Source: Parietaria judaica (lineage: Eukaryota > Streptophyta > Magnoliopsida > Rosales > Urticaceae). Taken from it: 64,000 bases of DNA. A program made the translations under genes and the position numbers. The notes under the pieces are model-generated. The model worked only from the letters and a program-made list of their open reading frames with translations. It had not been told where the DNA came from and searched no databases. Positions 48,545 through 59,135 of this stretch are shown piece after piece (the first letter of the stretch is position 1; the number at the start of each line of letters is the position of its first letter). The stretch covers positions 9,966,842 through 10,030,841 of the forward strand of contig OX940861.1 of NCBI GenBank assembly GCA_954871525.1, in the 5' to 3' direction.

Positions 48545-50881
48545 ATGAAGTCATACATTTGGCTACTTTCAGTAACACTGCTTGTAGTGAGCGTCTTCCT
48601 TCTTATCGTTGCTGCAGATTATGAGCCCAAAAAGACCTACATTGTCCACATGGACACCTCTCTCAAGCCCTCCGTCTTCTCCGACCACGCCAACTGGTTC
48701 CGGACCTCGTTACAGTCCGTCTCCGTCTCCGCCTCCTCCGACATGCTCTACACCTACCAGAATGCCGTCCACGGCTTTGCCGCCAGAGTCACCGACGCCG
48801 AAGCTGAGTCGCTTAAAAACGGCCCAGGGGTTCTGTCAGTGATCCCGGCGAGGAGATATGAGCTTCAAACCACTCGGACCTCGGACTTCCTCGGACTCAC
48901 CGGGAAGCTCAACCAAGCTCGCTTCCCGGCTTCAACAAAAGTCAGCGACATCGTGATTGGGGTTCTTGACACAGGAGTTTGGCCAGAGATCAGCAGCTAC
49001 ACCGATGCTGGACTCGGCCCGGTTCCACGTGGCTGGAAAGGAAAGTGCGAGTCTGGCAAGAACTTCAGCGCCTCGAGCTGCAACAGGAAGCTCGTCGGTG
49101 CGAGGGCGTTCTGGAATGGCCACGAGGCGGAGAAGGGGAAGATAAACGAGAAGATGGAATCGAAGTCGCCGAGAGACGACAGCGGCCACGGGACCCACAC
49201 GTCAACCACTGCGGCTGGCTCGAAGGTCACAGGTGCGAGCTTATTAGGCTTCGGCAAGGGAACAGCGCGTGGGATGGCTCCGACCGCGAGAATCGCTTCC
49301 TACAAGGTGTGTTGGCTCGACGGATGCTCAGACGCTGACATAGTTGCAGCCGTCGACAGTGCCATTGGAGATGGAGTCGACATTCTTTCCCTGTCTTTAG
49401 GCGCACAAGCGCAGGAATACTATTCGGATAACATTGCTATAGCAACTTTCGCTGCGACGGCGCGTGGGATCTTCGTCTCCACTGCAGCAGGGAACAGCGG
49501 GCCTCACGAAGGCACTGTGTTCAATGTGGCACCGTGGATGACAACCGTTGGGGCCGGGTCAATCGACCGGGATTTCCCGGCTTACTTAAGGACCGGAAAC
49601 GGTAAAACTTACAAGGGCGTCGCGATTTATGCTGGAAAGCCCTTGGCAGCCAACAAGTTTTTTCCATTGGTTTCCGGGTTAAGTGCAAGCTTAAACAATA
49701 CTTTCGAGGCCCGGAACTGCTTACCGGGAACTTTAGACCCCAAAAAAACGGCTGGGAAAATAGTTATTTGCGATCAAGGCGGAAACACGAGGACCGGAAC
49801 TGGACTGGTGGTGAAAGACGCCGGCGGCGTCGGAATGGTTTTATTAGGCGACGATGAATCTAACATAGAAGAGATCATCGCGGAAGCGCATGTGTTGCCC
49901 ACCGTGTTTCTCAGCATTGGTCAAGGCTTTGAAATAAGTACTAAATATGTAAGTGTCGCCGGAGCTAACGCAACTGCGACAATCGTCCAAGGCGGCACCA
50001 AATACGGAGTCCGGCCATCTCCCAAGGTCGCTTCATTCAGCTCGCGTGGGCCAAACCTACAAACTCCGGCGATTCTCAAGCCGGACGTGATAGCCCCCGG
50101 GTCAAACATCCTCGCCGGCTGGACCGGAGCGGTCGGGCCGAGCGGGTTGGCCCGCGACAAGCGGCGCACGAAATTCAACGTGGCATCCGGCACGTCCATG
50201 TCGTGTCCCCACGTCAGCGGCATCGCGGCACTCATCATGGCGGCACATCCGACTTGGAGCCCTGCCGCAATTAGGTCCGCCCTAATGACCACCGCCTACT
50301 CGAGTTACCGAAACGGCAAGGCATTAGTTGACATCGCTTCTGCAAAAGCCGCTACTCCGTTCGGCTTCGGCGCGGGACACGTGGATCCCGGGGCGGCGCT
50401 GGTCCCCGGCCTGGTCTATGACGCCGGAGTCAGAGACTACATTAGCTTCCTCTGCGCGTTGAAATATACTCCTAGCCAGATGAAGAGCGTCACTAAGAGA
50501 GCATTCGCTTGCAAGAACTCGGCCAAGTACAGTGTCGGAGACATGAACTACCCGTCCTTTGCCGTTCCGTTGGTGGCGGAGTCCAACGAGGAGGTCGGAC
50601 ATGCCAAGAACACCACTCAAACAGTGACGCACCGGAGGATTCTGACTAACGTCGGTGCCCCCGGGACTTACAAGGTCTTTGTCACAAACGTTGACTCTGT
50701 TAAGATCGTGGTCAAACCGACGACGTTGACTTTCGGGAAGCTGTACGAGAAGAAGAGTTTCACGGTCACTTTTGTTGCGCATACAATGCCGGCGGAGACA
50801 GAGCGATTCGCGCGTCTGGAGTGGTCGGACGGGAAGCATGTTGTCCGGAGCCCGATTGCGTTTTCATGGCGCCTTGAGTAG
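48545..50881 (+). CDS. Subtilisin-like serine protease 2 (778 aa), intronless
   Basis: Paralog of the protease at 39536, same orientation, about 9 kb away, clearly homologous over the whole length. The true ATG is at 48545 (MKSYIWLLSVTLLVVSVFLL); the open frame continues upstream only through a TTG. Signal peptide about 1-24, I9 propeptide about 31-107, catalytic D142, H215, oxyanion N317, S551, PA insertion, and C-terminal Fn3-like domain ending HVVRSPIAFSWRLE. Unlike copy 1 it keeps the canonical AGNSGP and GVDILSLS motifs, so it looks like the more conventional enzyme. Secreted, apoplastic, SBT1-like; the substrate is unknown. Confidence 0.95.
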   Translation: MKSYIWLLSVTLLVVSVFLLIVAADYEPKKTYIVHMDTSLKPSVFSDHANWFRTSLQSVSVSASSDMLYTYQNAVHGFAARVTDAEAESLKNGPGVLSVIPARRYELQTTRTSDFLGLTGKLNQARFPASTKVSDIVIGVLDTGVWPEISSYTDAGLGPVPRGWKGKCESGKNFSASSCNRKLVGARAFWNGHEAEKGKINEKMESKSPRDDSGHGTHTSTTAAGSKVTGASLLGFGKGTARGMAPTARIASYKVCWLDGCSDADIVAAVDSAIGDGVDILSLSLGAQAQEYYSDNIAIATFAATARGIFVSTAAGNSGPHEGTVFNVAPWMTTVGAGSIDRDFPAYLRTGNGKTYKGVAIYAGKPLAANKFFPLVSGLSASLNNTFEARNCLPGTLDPKKTAGKIVICDQGGNTRTGTGLVVKDAGGVGMVLLGDDESNIEEIIAEAHVLPTVFLSIGQGFEISTKYVSVAGANATATIVQGGTKYGVRPSPKVASFSSRGPNLQTPAILKPDVIAPGSNILAGWTGAVGPSGLARDKRRTKFNVASGTSMSCPHVSGIAALIMAAHPTWSPAAIRSALMTTAYSSYRNGKALVDIASAKAATPFGFGAGHVDPGAALVPGLVYDAGVRDYISFLCALKYTPSQMKSVTKRAFACKNSAKYSVGDMNYPSFAVPLVAESNEEVGHAKNTTQTVTHRRILTNVGAPGTYKVFVTNVDSVKIVVKPTTLTFGKLYEKKSFTVTFVAHTMPAETERFARLEWSDGKHVVRSPIAFSWRLE

Positions 50882-52901
50882 AGCTAGATTGTTCTGACTT
50901 TGTGTGATTAAGATCGAGATATATATCTATCGATCATGTAACTCTCTCCGATCAAGACGAGCTCTTAATAAGAATTTCAATGTCCGTCCTTTTGTTCAAA
51001 GTTTTTTTACTATTACCGGTTACGACTTCAAAGTACCGGGGCCGAAAAATAAAATACAAGTTTCAACAACGTGCGAGTGAAGTAGTAGGGACACATGAGT
51101 CAAATAAATTGTTAGATTTTTGTGAATCTCGATGGCCTTGTTTGGTAATAAATTGTAAGAATCTGGTAAACGAGGCATTTTTGGAAACTAAGACAGTTTC
51201 TTCTTTGTTGTTTTCTAAATCATTAATGACATCATTGACACTCTCTCGCTCGCTCGTGTGCTTTGTTCTAAAGTTCTAACAGTAAATTTAGCCTATTGTC
51301 AAGTTGCTAGTTTTAATAATAGAATACAACTATCTTGATTATTATTTGAAGCGATCTTTAATAAGAATAAGATGCTATAAATCATTGTGTCCGGAAAAGA
51401 CTACTATATTTATATTCTATCGTGTACCTTTGGATGAATATTAGCAATTTTGTGTGCCTTTAATGGGAAAAGACAATTAGAATAATGAGGCTAAAGTCAA
51501 AAGGGTCAAGAATGATGATTTGACAGTCAAAAAAGGTTGATTCTTTTGCTTCAAGGTGCAACGATTAACGTTAAATTATAGAGGTGGCTATTCGAAAACG
51601 ACGAAAATCCGGACCAAGTTGCCACATCTTAATTATTTCTAAAGGCTGCTTCGAGCTGTCTTCCAATTTTTCATCTTTTTACTTTATCTTTTTTATTTTA
51701 TTTTAAGAAGAATCGACAATCACTCAGGCAATGACTCTGCTTTTAAGTTTATTAATATGTCACTCACTTGTTGTGACGGAAAATCTTGGTAACACAACGA
51801 TACATGAGAATTACAAATAATGTAAACTAATTGAACTCATGTAACATAACAAAGTGCAACGAAAAACAAGGAAATAACCGAGACAAAATCAACAACAACT
51901 TGTCAGTACTACCAAAGCATCCGCCACTATTTTTCTCGCGAAAGAAATATGTAGTAGAGAAGTCCATATCTCCACGAGCTTCTTCCAAAAGTCACAAAGG
52001 TACTAGACATTGCATCTACGAGATCGAATCCACTGCACAACAATTTGAGTCACATCGATGTTGTAAAGTCAGTTTACGTGATTATGCGGAATACGATCAA
52101 GATGCCAAACACAACGCGGAAATCAATAAAGAAACACATGATGTTTTGATAACGCAATTCGATACCTATCTACTTCTGCGGGGCACTCACCCAGATCAAT
52201 CACCAATAAAATTTACAACCACCAATTACACAATATAGTAAAATAGCTTAAAGTAAAGGGCTCCCCCTGAAGTTATACCTGGTAACACAGTTTGGTCTTG
52301 AAACGGTGATTGAGTCCCGACTTGTGACGCCAATGCAGGTAGCCACTTCTCTTGAGAGAATCGGACTCAGCAAGATCCCCTTGCTATAGTCGACTTGGCC
52401 TGAATCCCTCATACTCATTCTGCGAACACAGTCGACACATCCTCCCGAGGATTTAAGTTTGAGCTCCGACTTGTGACGCCAATGCAGGTGGCCACTTCTC
52501 TTCAAAACTTTGTCGATATCTCTCCCGAGGTAGGATGTACGATGATAAAACACCGCTCTGTGAGAAACTGATAACCTAGATGAACGGTTGCTAGGTTAAA
52601 CTCTGAATGGACAACGTGAAACTTATATGTGCACTGTGTAGGCCTTCTGTAGCGTCCATTCGAATGTTCTTCACGAACAACAAGCTTATTCTTGTGGATG
52701 ACGTGAAAACCGCACGATTGATTTTGGGTTGCGTATGGAGAACAACCTTCTTGAGCTCTCTCTGTATTTTCTCTTAACTTTAGGCGTGAAGAACTGAGGA
52801 AGAATGCAGTCAATAATACATATTTAATAGGTCAAATTCGTAGCTCCATTTTCCCCTCAAAATAGCAACTAATTAATTCCCAAGATTTAAGGAATAATAA
52901 A
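50882..52901. other. Intergenic; possible LTR-type relic on minus strand
   Basis: Subtilase 2 3' flank to about 51700. 51770-52870 holds an unassigned repeat-like segment: a GACTTGTGACGCCAATGCAG block occurs twice (about 52319 and 52467). Read on minus, its composition and lack of coding resemble a copia-type LTR or leader. A 135-codon plus frame (51831-52238) has no recognisable domain. Confidence 0.35.
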
Positions 52902-54053
52902 TGTTACCGGTATTTTACGCAATTGATTTATTATTAATTAACAAAAGAAAAATTATTAAAATTAATTTTTCTTTTATTAATTAATTAATTTATAATAAAT
53001 TTTGCCCCAAATTATTCACCGGAAGCCCGTTTTCGAAAAATAAAGGGTCCAGATGATCCGAAAAATATCGAAATACCCAAAATCGATATAAAATTTGTAA
53101 AAAACAGCCTCAGGAAATGCCCGAGGCCCCCGGAGCCCCTCCGGGCCTCCGGGTGGGCCCCACAGCCCCCAAGGGTCACCACCACACGACCAGGTGGGCC
53201 CCACGAGGGCCAGAGGCCACTGCCACGCGCGTCAGACGACGCTGCAGACCCCTAAGGGTCAAAATGACCCCGCAACGGACGCGAGGAAGGACGCGCAGCC
53301 ATAGGGGACTGACGCGTGTCTGCTGACGTAGGCTGCTGGCGTCAGCCCTCGTTGCCACGCGCGTGGTCTCGCGTCACGGCCCCTGTACCCGCGCGGGAGG
53401 GCGCGTCCGAAATCGGAATGAGGCGCCGATTGCGGCGTTGGATCGGCCACGTCCGGAGAACCCAAAAAACTATATAATTTTACCCCGGGGGCCTCCCGGA
53501 GTAATAATTATTCATGTTTTAACCCTCGGACCCTCCTATAAATAGGAGCTCGGTTTTCACTTAACGGTAACTCGATTCTCACCCATTCTCACCCCGAGAA
53601 CTCGCCATAAACTCTCTCTACACCCTCTAGAACTCGCCTCCCCTCAAATATTACTGTTGAGCGTCGGAGGTGAATCAGGGGGTACACCCCCCCCCCCCCC
53701 CGATTCTCCCTTATCTCGGGTGTTGTTTTGTTAAGGTTCTGAGTGAGAGAAAACACATTTGAGCGGAAGTTCTGGAGAAGATTCTGGCACGATCCAAGAC
53801 CCTCCTTGCCAAGGTTCTAGGTCCGTGAGGTGCTCGTTCTATCCAGTATTCTTGTATCTCCGGTAGATATACAGATTACGCGGATAGCCCGAGGACCCGG
53901 ATCTGTCCCCGTGACGCCGGTTGAGGGTCTGGTCTACCAGGGTTCACTGGAAAGTCGATACTGTGACCCCCCCTACACGGTGGTCAGGAATCCATTTTTG
54001 GTGTCCCGAACCTGTAATCCGGGTCAGGCCAAGTCCTGGCCCTATTAGCGACA
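52902..54053 (+). repeat. 5' LTR of the Tat-like element
   Basis: TATA box TATAAATAG at 53537-53545, R/U5 motif GTTGAGCGTCGGAGG (about 53655), poly-C tract (about 53687-53701), conserved 3' part shared with 1-1206. The 3' end is set tentatively at AGCGACA (54053); no standard primer-binding site was recognised after it. Confidence 0.7.
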
Positions 54054-54711
54054 GGTAGTGGAGTTTACCACGGATTTTTTATCATACGCAGGCCAAGTCC
54101 TGCCAACGGAGGCTGATCATACGCAGATCCGTGCGCCCAAGTAGGCGTACCATAACCATAATCTCCCCCCTGCAAAGAAGGCGCCCCAAGTGGGGGGGAC
54201 AGGATCTGTTCCCCCATAACCGGGGGCAGGAATGTCAGAAGATCCCGCACCTGCGGGAAAAGGCGGAAGACTCCAAGGCCACTCGTCACTGCGGTCCATA
54301 TCTGCAAAAGAAAAAACAAACGGGTCAGCCACATAGTACGACAAAATAATCAGTACAGGCAAAGAAGCAGAAAAAACTACAACAATGGACCTCTCTTCAA
54401 AGCCTGGCATTGGATGAGCCACGGTCTCAGGAGACATCCACCCCAACCGAATCCAGGCTTCCCTCGTTAAAAAAGAGACAAAACGTCCAGGAATGGCGGA
54501 CCCCGTCAAGAAATAACCGACGAAGCCCCGATCCTCGACGCCGGTGCTCATGAACAACCGAGGGATCCCGAATCCTCGGGGAATGGATCCCAGATAAGCA
54601 CTTGGGACCCAAACCCATCGACTGTGCCAGTCCGGGTCTAGGACCGGACCCAAATCTCTGACCCGGAAGCCCCAGACGGGCCGGGTAAAAACCCAATTGT
54701 TGACCCCTTGG

Positions 54712-55224
54712 TCATCCTGGGAAACAACGATGGGCAGAAGTCTCCGAAGCTGGGTAGGAGTGACATCTCGACCTCGTCTCTCCCGCCACATCGAGAAAAT
54801 CCTGGTGGTTGGGCAGAAGTCTCCGAAGCTGGGTAGGAGTGACATCTCGACCTCGTCTCTCCCGCCACATCGAGAAAATCCCGGCGGCAAACCACCAGGT
54901 ATCTGGGCAGACTTGAAGCGGATGCAGGTCCAGCGACACTAGAAGCCGCTCTAACAGAGAGGGGATCGGCAAGGAAAAACCCAGTCGAAGACTCTCCAAG
55001 GGAACCGCGACCATCCAGTCGCGGGGATATCCGGGGAGTTCCCCCTTCGACGGAGCACATTCCCCCGGCAAGACAAGACGTTCGCCCCTAAAAAAAGGCC
55101 CCAAGCTCCGCTGGAGTGACAGAGCTCGGAATATTAACGTCTGGGAAAAGTGCGGGAGAACGCAACCGATAAAGGTCGCCCTCACCCGAGGAGGCCCCGG
55201 CTCTCCTCCTAACTGTCCTATCAA
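54712..55224 (-). pseudogene. Antisense frame with gypsy-type 'putative plant transposon' domain
   Basis: Minus frame of 170 codons containing VAVPLESLRLGFSLPIPSLL and DLHPLQVCPDTWWFAAG. This pattern (aromatic/hydrophobic stretch, LP.HP-like, LxLxPxQLxPxxW) recalls the plant 'putative gypsy-type transposon' domain (Pfam PF04195) common in Tat-like elements; this is a by-eye assignment. The frame is then broken by a 79-bp tandem duplication. Neighbouring minus frames (54117-54890, 55088-56236) are probably the decayed continuation. Confidence 0.45.
54731..54882. repeat. Tandem duplication, 79-bp period
   Basis: A block beginning GGGCAGAAGTCTCCGAAGCT occurs twice at 54732 and 54811, identical over about 72 bp. 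Because 79 is not a multiple of three, it shifts the reading frame of the antisense ORF. Confidence 0.92.
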
Positions 55225-56620
55225 AATTTGGGCATGACCCGCCTGCTATGCCGACACCATGACGTGGTCCTTCCACGCCATGAACTCCATAAGCAACACC
55301 TACGGCAGCCCTAACACTATCTACATCTATACCGGGGGATCTCAGACCCACTCCCGGAACAACAGGAAAATTATGTGCGGGACCTGCCATGGGGGGACCC
55401 GCCTCCGCCAACGAAGACTTCGACGACCCGAATATCGACCGGGGCATCGCACGGAAAACCCGTTGGAATTCTGGGGTTCTCGGAAAATCAGCCGGATACC
55501 ACCGGCCGCCGGCATTGGCCGTCATCGTCACCGATATAGTCACCGGCCGGCCCCGACCACCGCGGGCCCCACGGACCTCAGAATATTGGCAATCCCGACC
55601 GGAACTGCCCCCGCGAATCCGGAGCAAAGACGGACCCGCCGGAGCCACCCTCGCCGCTGTGGGAACCCCGCCGGAAAAATAAGGCGGGTCCCTGCCGGCC
55701 GAGGAACCCACCGAAGCGGGTAAAAGAAAGCGGCCCGGCCGAGCTATCCCATCGCCGGCGCTACCCGACTCCGGCACAGATCCACCCGGCCGGCCCTCCT
55801 CGATGAGTCGCCACCGCTCGCCGCCGGCGACTGAGCCCACAGATCGGGCCACAAAGGACCCGACCTCACCAGAGCTCGGATCCCGCTCGCCCAAAGGGGA
55901 TCGGGCTCCCCCCCTTCCGCCGACGAAGGCCACCGGCCCGAACCCACTCACTCGGGTCAGGCCATCACACCGCCCGACATCGCCGTCGCCGGCGAACCCC
56001 GCAGCCCCGATCGAGGAAATCGGGTCACCTCCGAGAACTCGCGAGTCATACCCACGCGAGTTTGGGTTTGACCGAGCTCCTCCTCCATCTCCGGCGTGCT
56101 CCACCGGCCCAGATCCGGTCGCCCTCGAGCTCCGATCCGCCGGCGACGGAGCCCACCGCCTCGCCATCGGCGAGCTCGAATCCACCCGATACAAACGGAG
56201 CCAAACACCCCTCCCCGAGCTCCACCGCCTCGCCAACGACCGCTACTAACCTCCCCGAACTCGCCACGTCGACCTGGTCACGATGGTTGTCGTCTCCGGC
56301 GCCGGCAAGCTCCGGGGAAGAGGGTGGGTCATTTTCTCCGATCGGGCTCACGGGTTCTAGAGAGAGAAAGTCACTCGAATTCGATTTTGAGTTTTAGACT
56401 TCATTTTTTCGAAAATTGTGACGAGGCTCGTGAAATGGGAAAACTAGATAACGAAAGGACGGACACGATGCAAAAATCGGAATTCAAAAATATTACCCGG
56501 TAAAAAAGTTACGGAAGAAAAACGTACCTTTTACTATTCACCAGAAGAAAATAAGCTCGTGAATCCGAATGAACCGTCTTGCCTCCAATTTATAAAGTTT
56601 CTCGGAAATTAAAAATTCCC

Positions 56621-56638
56621 GAAAAACTGGGGGGTTAA
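56621..56638 (+). other. Polypurine tract of the Tat-like element
   Basis: GAAAAACTGGGGGGTTAA immediately before the 3' LTR start (TG at 56639), the priming site for plus-strand DNA synthesis in LTR elements. Confidence 0.75.
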
Positions 56639-56988
56639 TGTTACGGGTATTTTACGCAATTGATTTATTATTAATTAACAAAAGAAAAATTATTAAAATT
56701 AATTTTTCTTTTATTAATTAATTAATTTATAATCAATTTTGCCCCAAATTATTCATCGGAAGCCCGTTTTCGAAAAATAAAGGGTCCAGATGATCCGAAA
56801 AATATCGAAATACCCAAAATTGATATAAAATTTGTAAAAAAACGGCCTCGGGAAACGCCCGAGGCCCCCTGAGACCCCCCGGGCCTCCGGGTGGGCCCCA
56901 CGGCCCCCAAGGGTCACCACCACACGACCAGGTGGGCCCCACGAGGGCCAGAGGCCACTGCCACGCGCGTCAGACGACGCTGCAGATC
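56639..56988 (+). repeat. 3' LTR fragment of the Tat-like element
   Basis: About 350 bp nearly identical to 52902-53250, ending abruptly at GACGACGCTGCAGA. The remaining part of the LTR (TATA, R, U5) is absent. Confidence 0.85.
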
Positions 56989-57315
56989 TTTCCTATTTTT
57001 GGCATAACTCACTCATTTTTTGTCCAAAATTTATAAATAAACACCCGTTAGAAAGATAAAAAACTTATCTATAACTTTTTAGTTTTACGTTTCATCATAA
57101 AAAGTCATTAAGTATATTAAAATTTTCTCGAAGTAAATATTTTGAATTAAACTAATGTCCAATTTTACATTGTATTTGAAATTTCGTATTTTTCTAAAAC
57201 TTATTTTACAAAACTTAAAACACCAAAGTTGTAGATCTACCTCTTAACTTTCCAACCATAGGTCATGCATAAAATTTGGACAAAAAATGAGTGAGTTATG
57301 TCAAAAATACGAAAA
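56989..57315. mobile_element. Palindromic foldback element abutting the LTR fragment
   Basis: Seen: the left arm (CTATTTTTGGCATAACTCAC, TCATTTTTTGTCCAAAATTT) is repeated inverted at the right (AAATTTGGACAAAAAATGAG, TGAGTTATGTCAAAAATACG), and inner arms also pair imperfectly (GTTAGAAAGATAAAAAACTT vs AACTTTCCAACC side). The whole 327 bp is one long imperfect hairpin. No clear target duplication, since the left side meets the LTR break. Confidence 0.7.
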
Positions 57316-57364
57316 GTGTACCTATAGAGGAGGAATCCTCTCTAACGGTCAACTGACGAAAAAT

Positions 57365-57567
57365 ACGAAAATATCTAACGGATCAAACATTGGGTACATT
57401 AGCCGCAAAAAATAAACATTGGGTACATAGTCCGTAGAAGATCAAACATTGGGTACATTAGCCGCAGTTTACCCATATATATATAACTATATATGGAGAG
57501 TTTTGGGTTGATGATGTGGGTATATATATATAACTATATATGGAAAGTTTTGGGTTGATGATGTGGG
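57365..57567. repeat. Short tandem repeats (AACATTGGGTACAT and 46-bp units)
   Basis: ACATTGGGTACATTAGCCGCA-like units occur three times (about 57385-57470), followed by two copies of a unit of about 46 bp containing ACTATATATGG and GTTTTGGGTTGATGATGTGG (57475-57520, 57521-57567). Confidence 0.8.
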
Positions 57568-58118
57568 AAAATACATGAGCATAAAATTTGAGAATCTTCT
57601 TTGCTAAATAAACTCTATTGGTTAAACTTTGTCTAAGACATCTCACCATTTGGATACAATTGCTTTTAATCTCATCTTTAATTTTCATCATTAATTCTAT
57701 TTAACAAAAAAAAAACACATACATTTTATCATCACAATATTTTGCACCCTTTTAGCTTCTCTTCCCTCTCTTATTCTCTTTTCACGTTTGTTTACAATTT
57801 TTTATTAATGAACATGTTTCTACATATTAAATAAATACATGATTAAGTAATTCAATGTAATGCTTTCAAATTGCAAGTCTTTTCTTATTCTAATGTAAAT
57901 GCATTACTTAATTACATATTTTATTATTCATCAATGACACATAAATAAATATATATTTGTATGTAACAGCGTAAGAAATTTTGAGAAGCATGCAATTATA
58001 GATAATTTAATGTTAATGAAATTCATATTAATATCAAATAGCTATTGTAACTCTTATCCCATCCAAGATCTTTATATGATCAAATTGTTCATCCTCAAAT
58101 AAAAACTATGTTGGTAAT
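57568..58118. other. Intergenic AT-rich DNA
   Basis: No gene or repeat of note seen between the tandem repeats and the solo LTR. Confidence 0.4.
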
Positions 58119-58892
58119 TGTAGAGGGGTTTTTCACCACCCTTTTCCAGTCACAAAGACAATCACCAAATAACAAATAAATAAGAATAATTGACGAATGT
58201 CTCTGTTTTATTATATTTTCCGAAACGAGCTCGGTTTTCTTCCGTTGAATAGCTGGACAGATGAAGGATCATGAGCATAAAGTTTTCTCTGTTTCCTTAG
58301 CTTTTTCTCTTACAAGATTTCTCTTTCCGGGCCTTTCTTCTATATTTTTCCGAACCTTTACAAATGAGGCTTATCTTGCCTTTTATAGAGTTTTACCCAG
58401 CCTTCCTCTCGAATCTTTCCCGCCTTTTTCTCTTTAATAATTTCTTCTCTGGCGCGATTGGAGAGCAGCATGGTAAATCTTTACTTTATGTCACTTCCGA
58501 GCACGCTGCCGTTATGGGTAGGTGCGCCGCATTAAATGCGCATCTCGTCAGCCGTCGTTCGGCTCTGCAGGCCTTCGTCGCTGATGCTCTCATCGAGTGA
58601 GTAGGTCGGCTTCATTAAATGCACGTCTCGTCAAGGGTCATTCGACCCTGCACAATCATCACGACGAAGTTCCTCGTCGGGTGTGATGGGACGCTTCATC
58701 GCAACTTGCTTGCTCGCGTGGCTGCGTCTCCTCGTGGATGAACTTCCTCGGGGGTATTCTTCCTCGGGGATGTGCCTCCCCGGGAATAATCCACCCTCGG
58801 GTGATGCACTTCCTCGCCTCCTCTCATGTCGTTTATGGGAAAAACGACACGAGTTGTGTTGAGGATGGATTTGACCAAATCCGACCTTAACA
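58119..58892 (-). mobile_element. Solo LTR (774 bp), minus orientation, TSD GTAAT
   Basis: Seen: plus strand TGTAGAGGGG ... CCGACCTTAACA, flanked by perfect GTAAT duplications (58114-58118, 58893-58897). Read on minus it begins TGTTAAGGTCGGATTTGG and holds CTATAAAAGGCAAGATAAGC and CTCATTTGTAA, matching the LTR at 46749-47450; the two are the same family. No internal region or second LTR nearby. Confidence 0.87.
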
Positions 58893-59135
58893 GTAATCTG
58901 TTTTTGTTCTTTGTTTTTTTTAGGTTGTCTCAACGTCAACAAAGCATCGAGTTTCGACATAGTTTTCATGAAGGTATTGGTGTTATCAATCTGTGTTATA
59001 TTTTTTTTTCTTTTAACTTTAGTTTCTATATTAGTATGTTACTCTTTAATTTTTAAGTTTACATTTTGTCAGTTGAGATTCTGAAGAGAATTAAAACGAC
59101 GTGATCATAAAAAAATAACAACTAAATTTAGGATT

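Larger units (their letters stand above)
52902..56988 (+). mobile_element. Non-autonomous Tat-like LTR retroelement, 3' LTR truncated
   Basis: Seen: 5' LTR from 52902 (TGTTACCGGTATTTTACGC), internal part of about 2.6 kb, a polypurine stretch GAAAAACTGGGGGG (56621-56634), then a second LTR from 56639 with the same opening that is cut after about 350 bp by the palindromic element at 56989. Orientation from the purine tract and TATA box is plus. No protease, reverse transcriptase, RNase H or integrase frame is present. The internal part carries open frames only on the minus strand. Tat-lineage gypsy elements are known for extra antisense frames before the 3' LTR, which fits. GC-rich internal DNA contrasts with flanks. 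Confidence 0.75.

Noticed and set aside
51831..52238. 135-codon plus-strand frame
   Set aside because: No recognisable domain, no splice or paralog support, lies in a repeat-like segment.
58109..58892. Alternative left border TGTTGG at 58109 for the minus-strand solo LTR
   Set aside because: Flanks of that border do not match (AACTA versus GTAAT), whereas starting at 58119 gives perfect GTAAT duplications.
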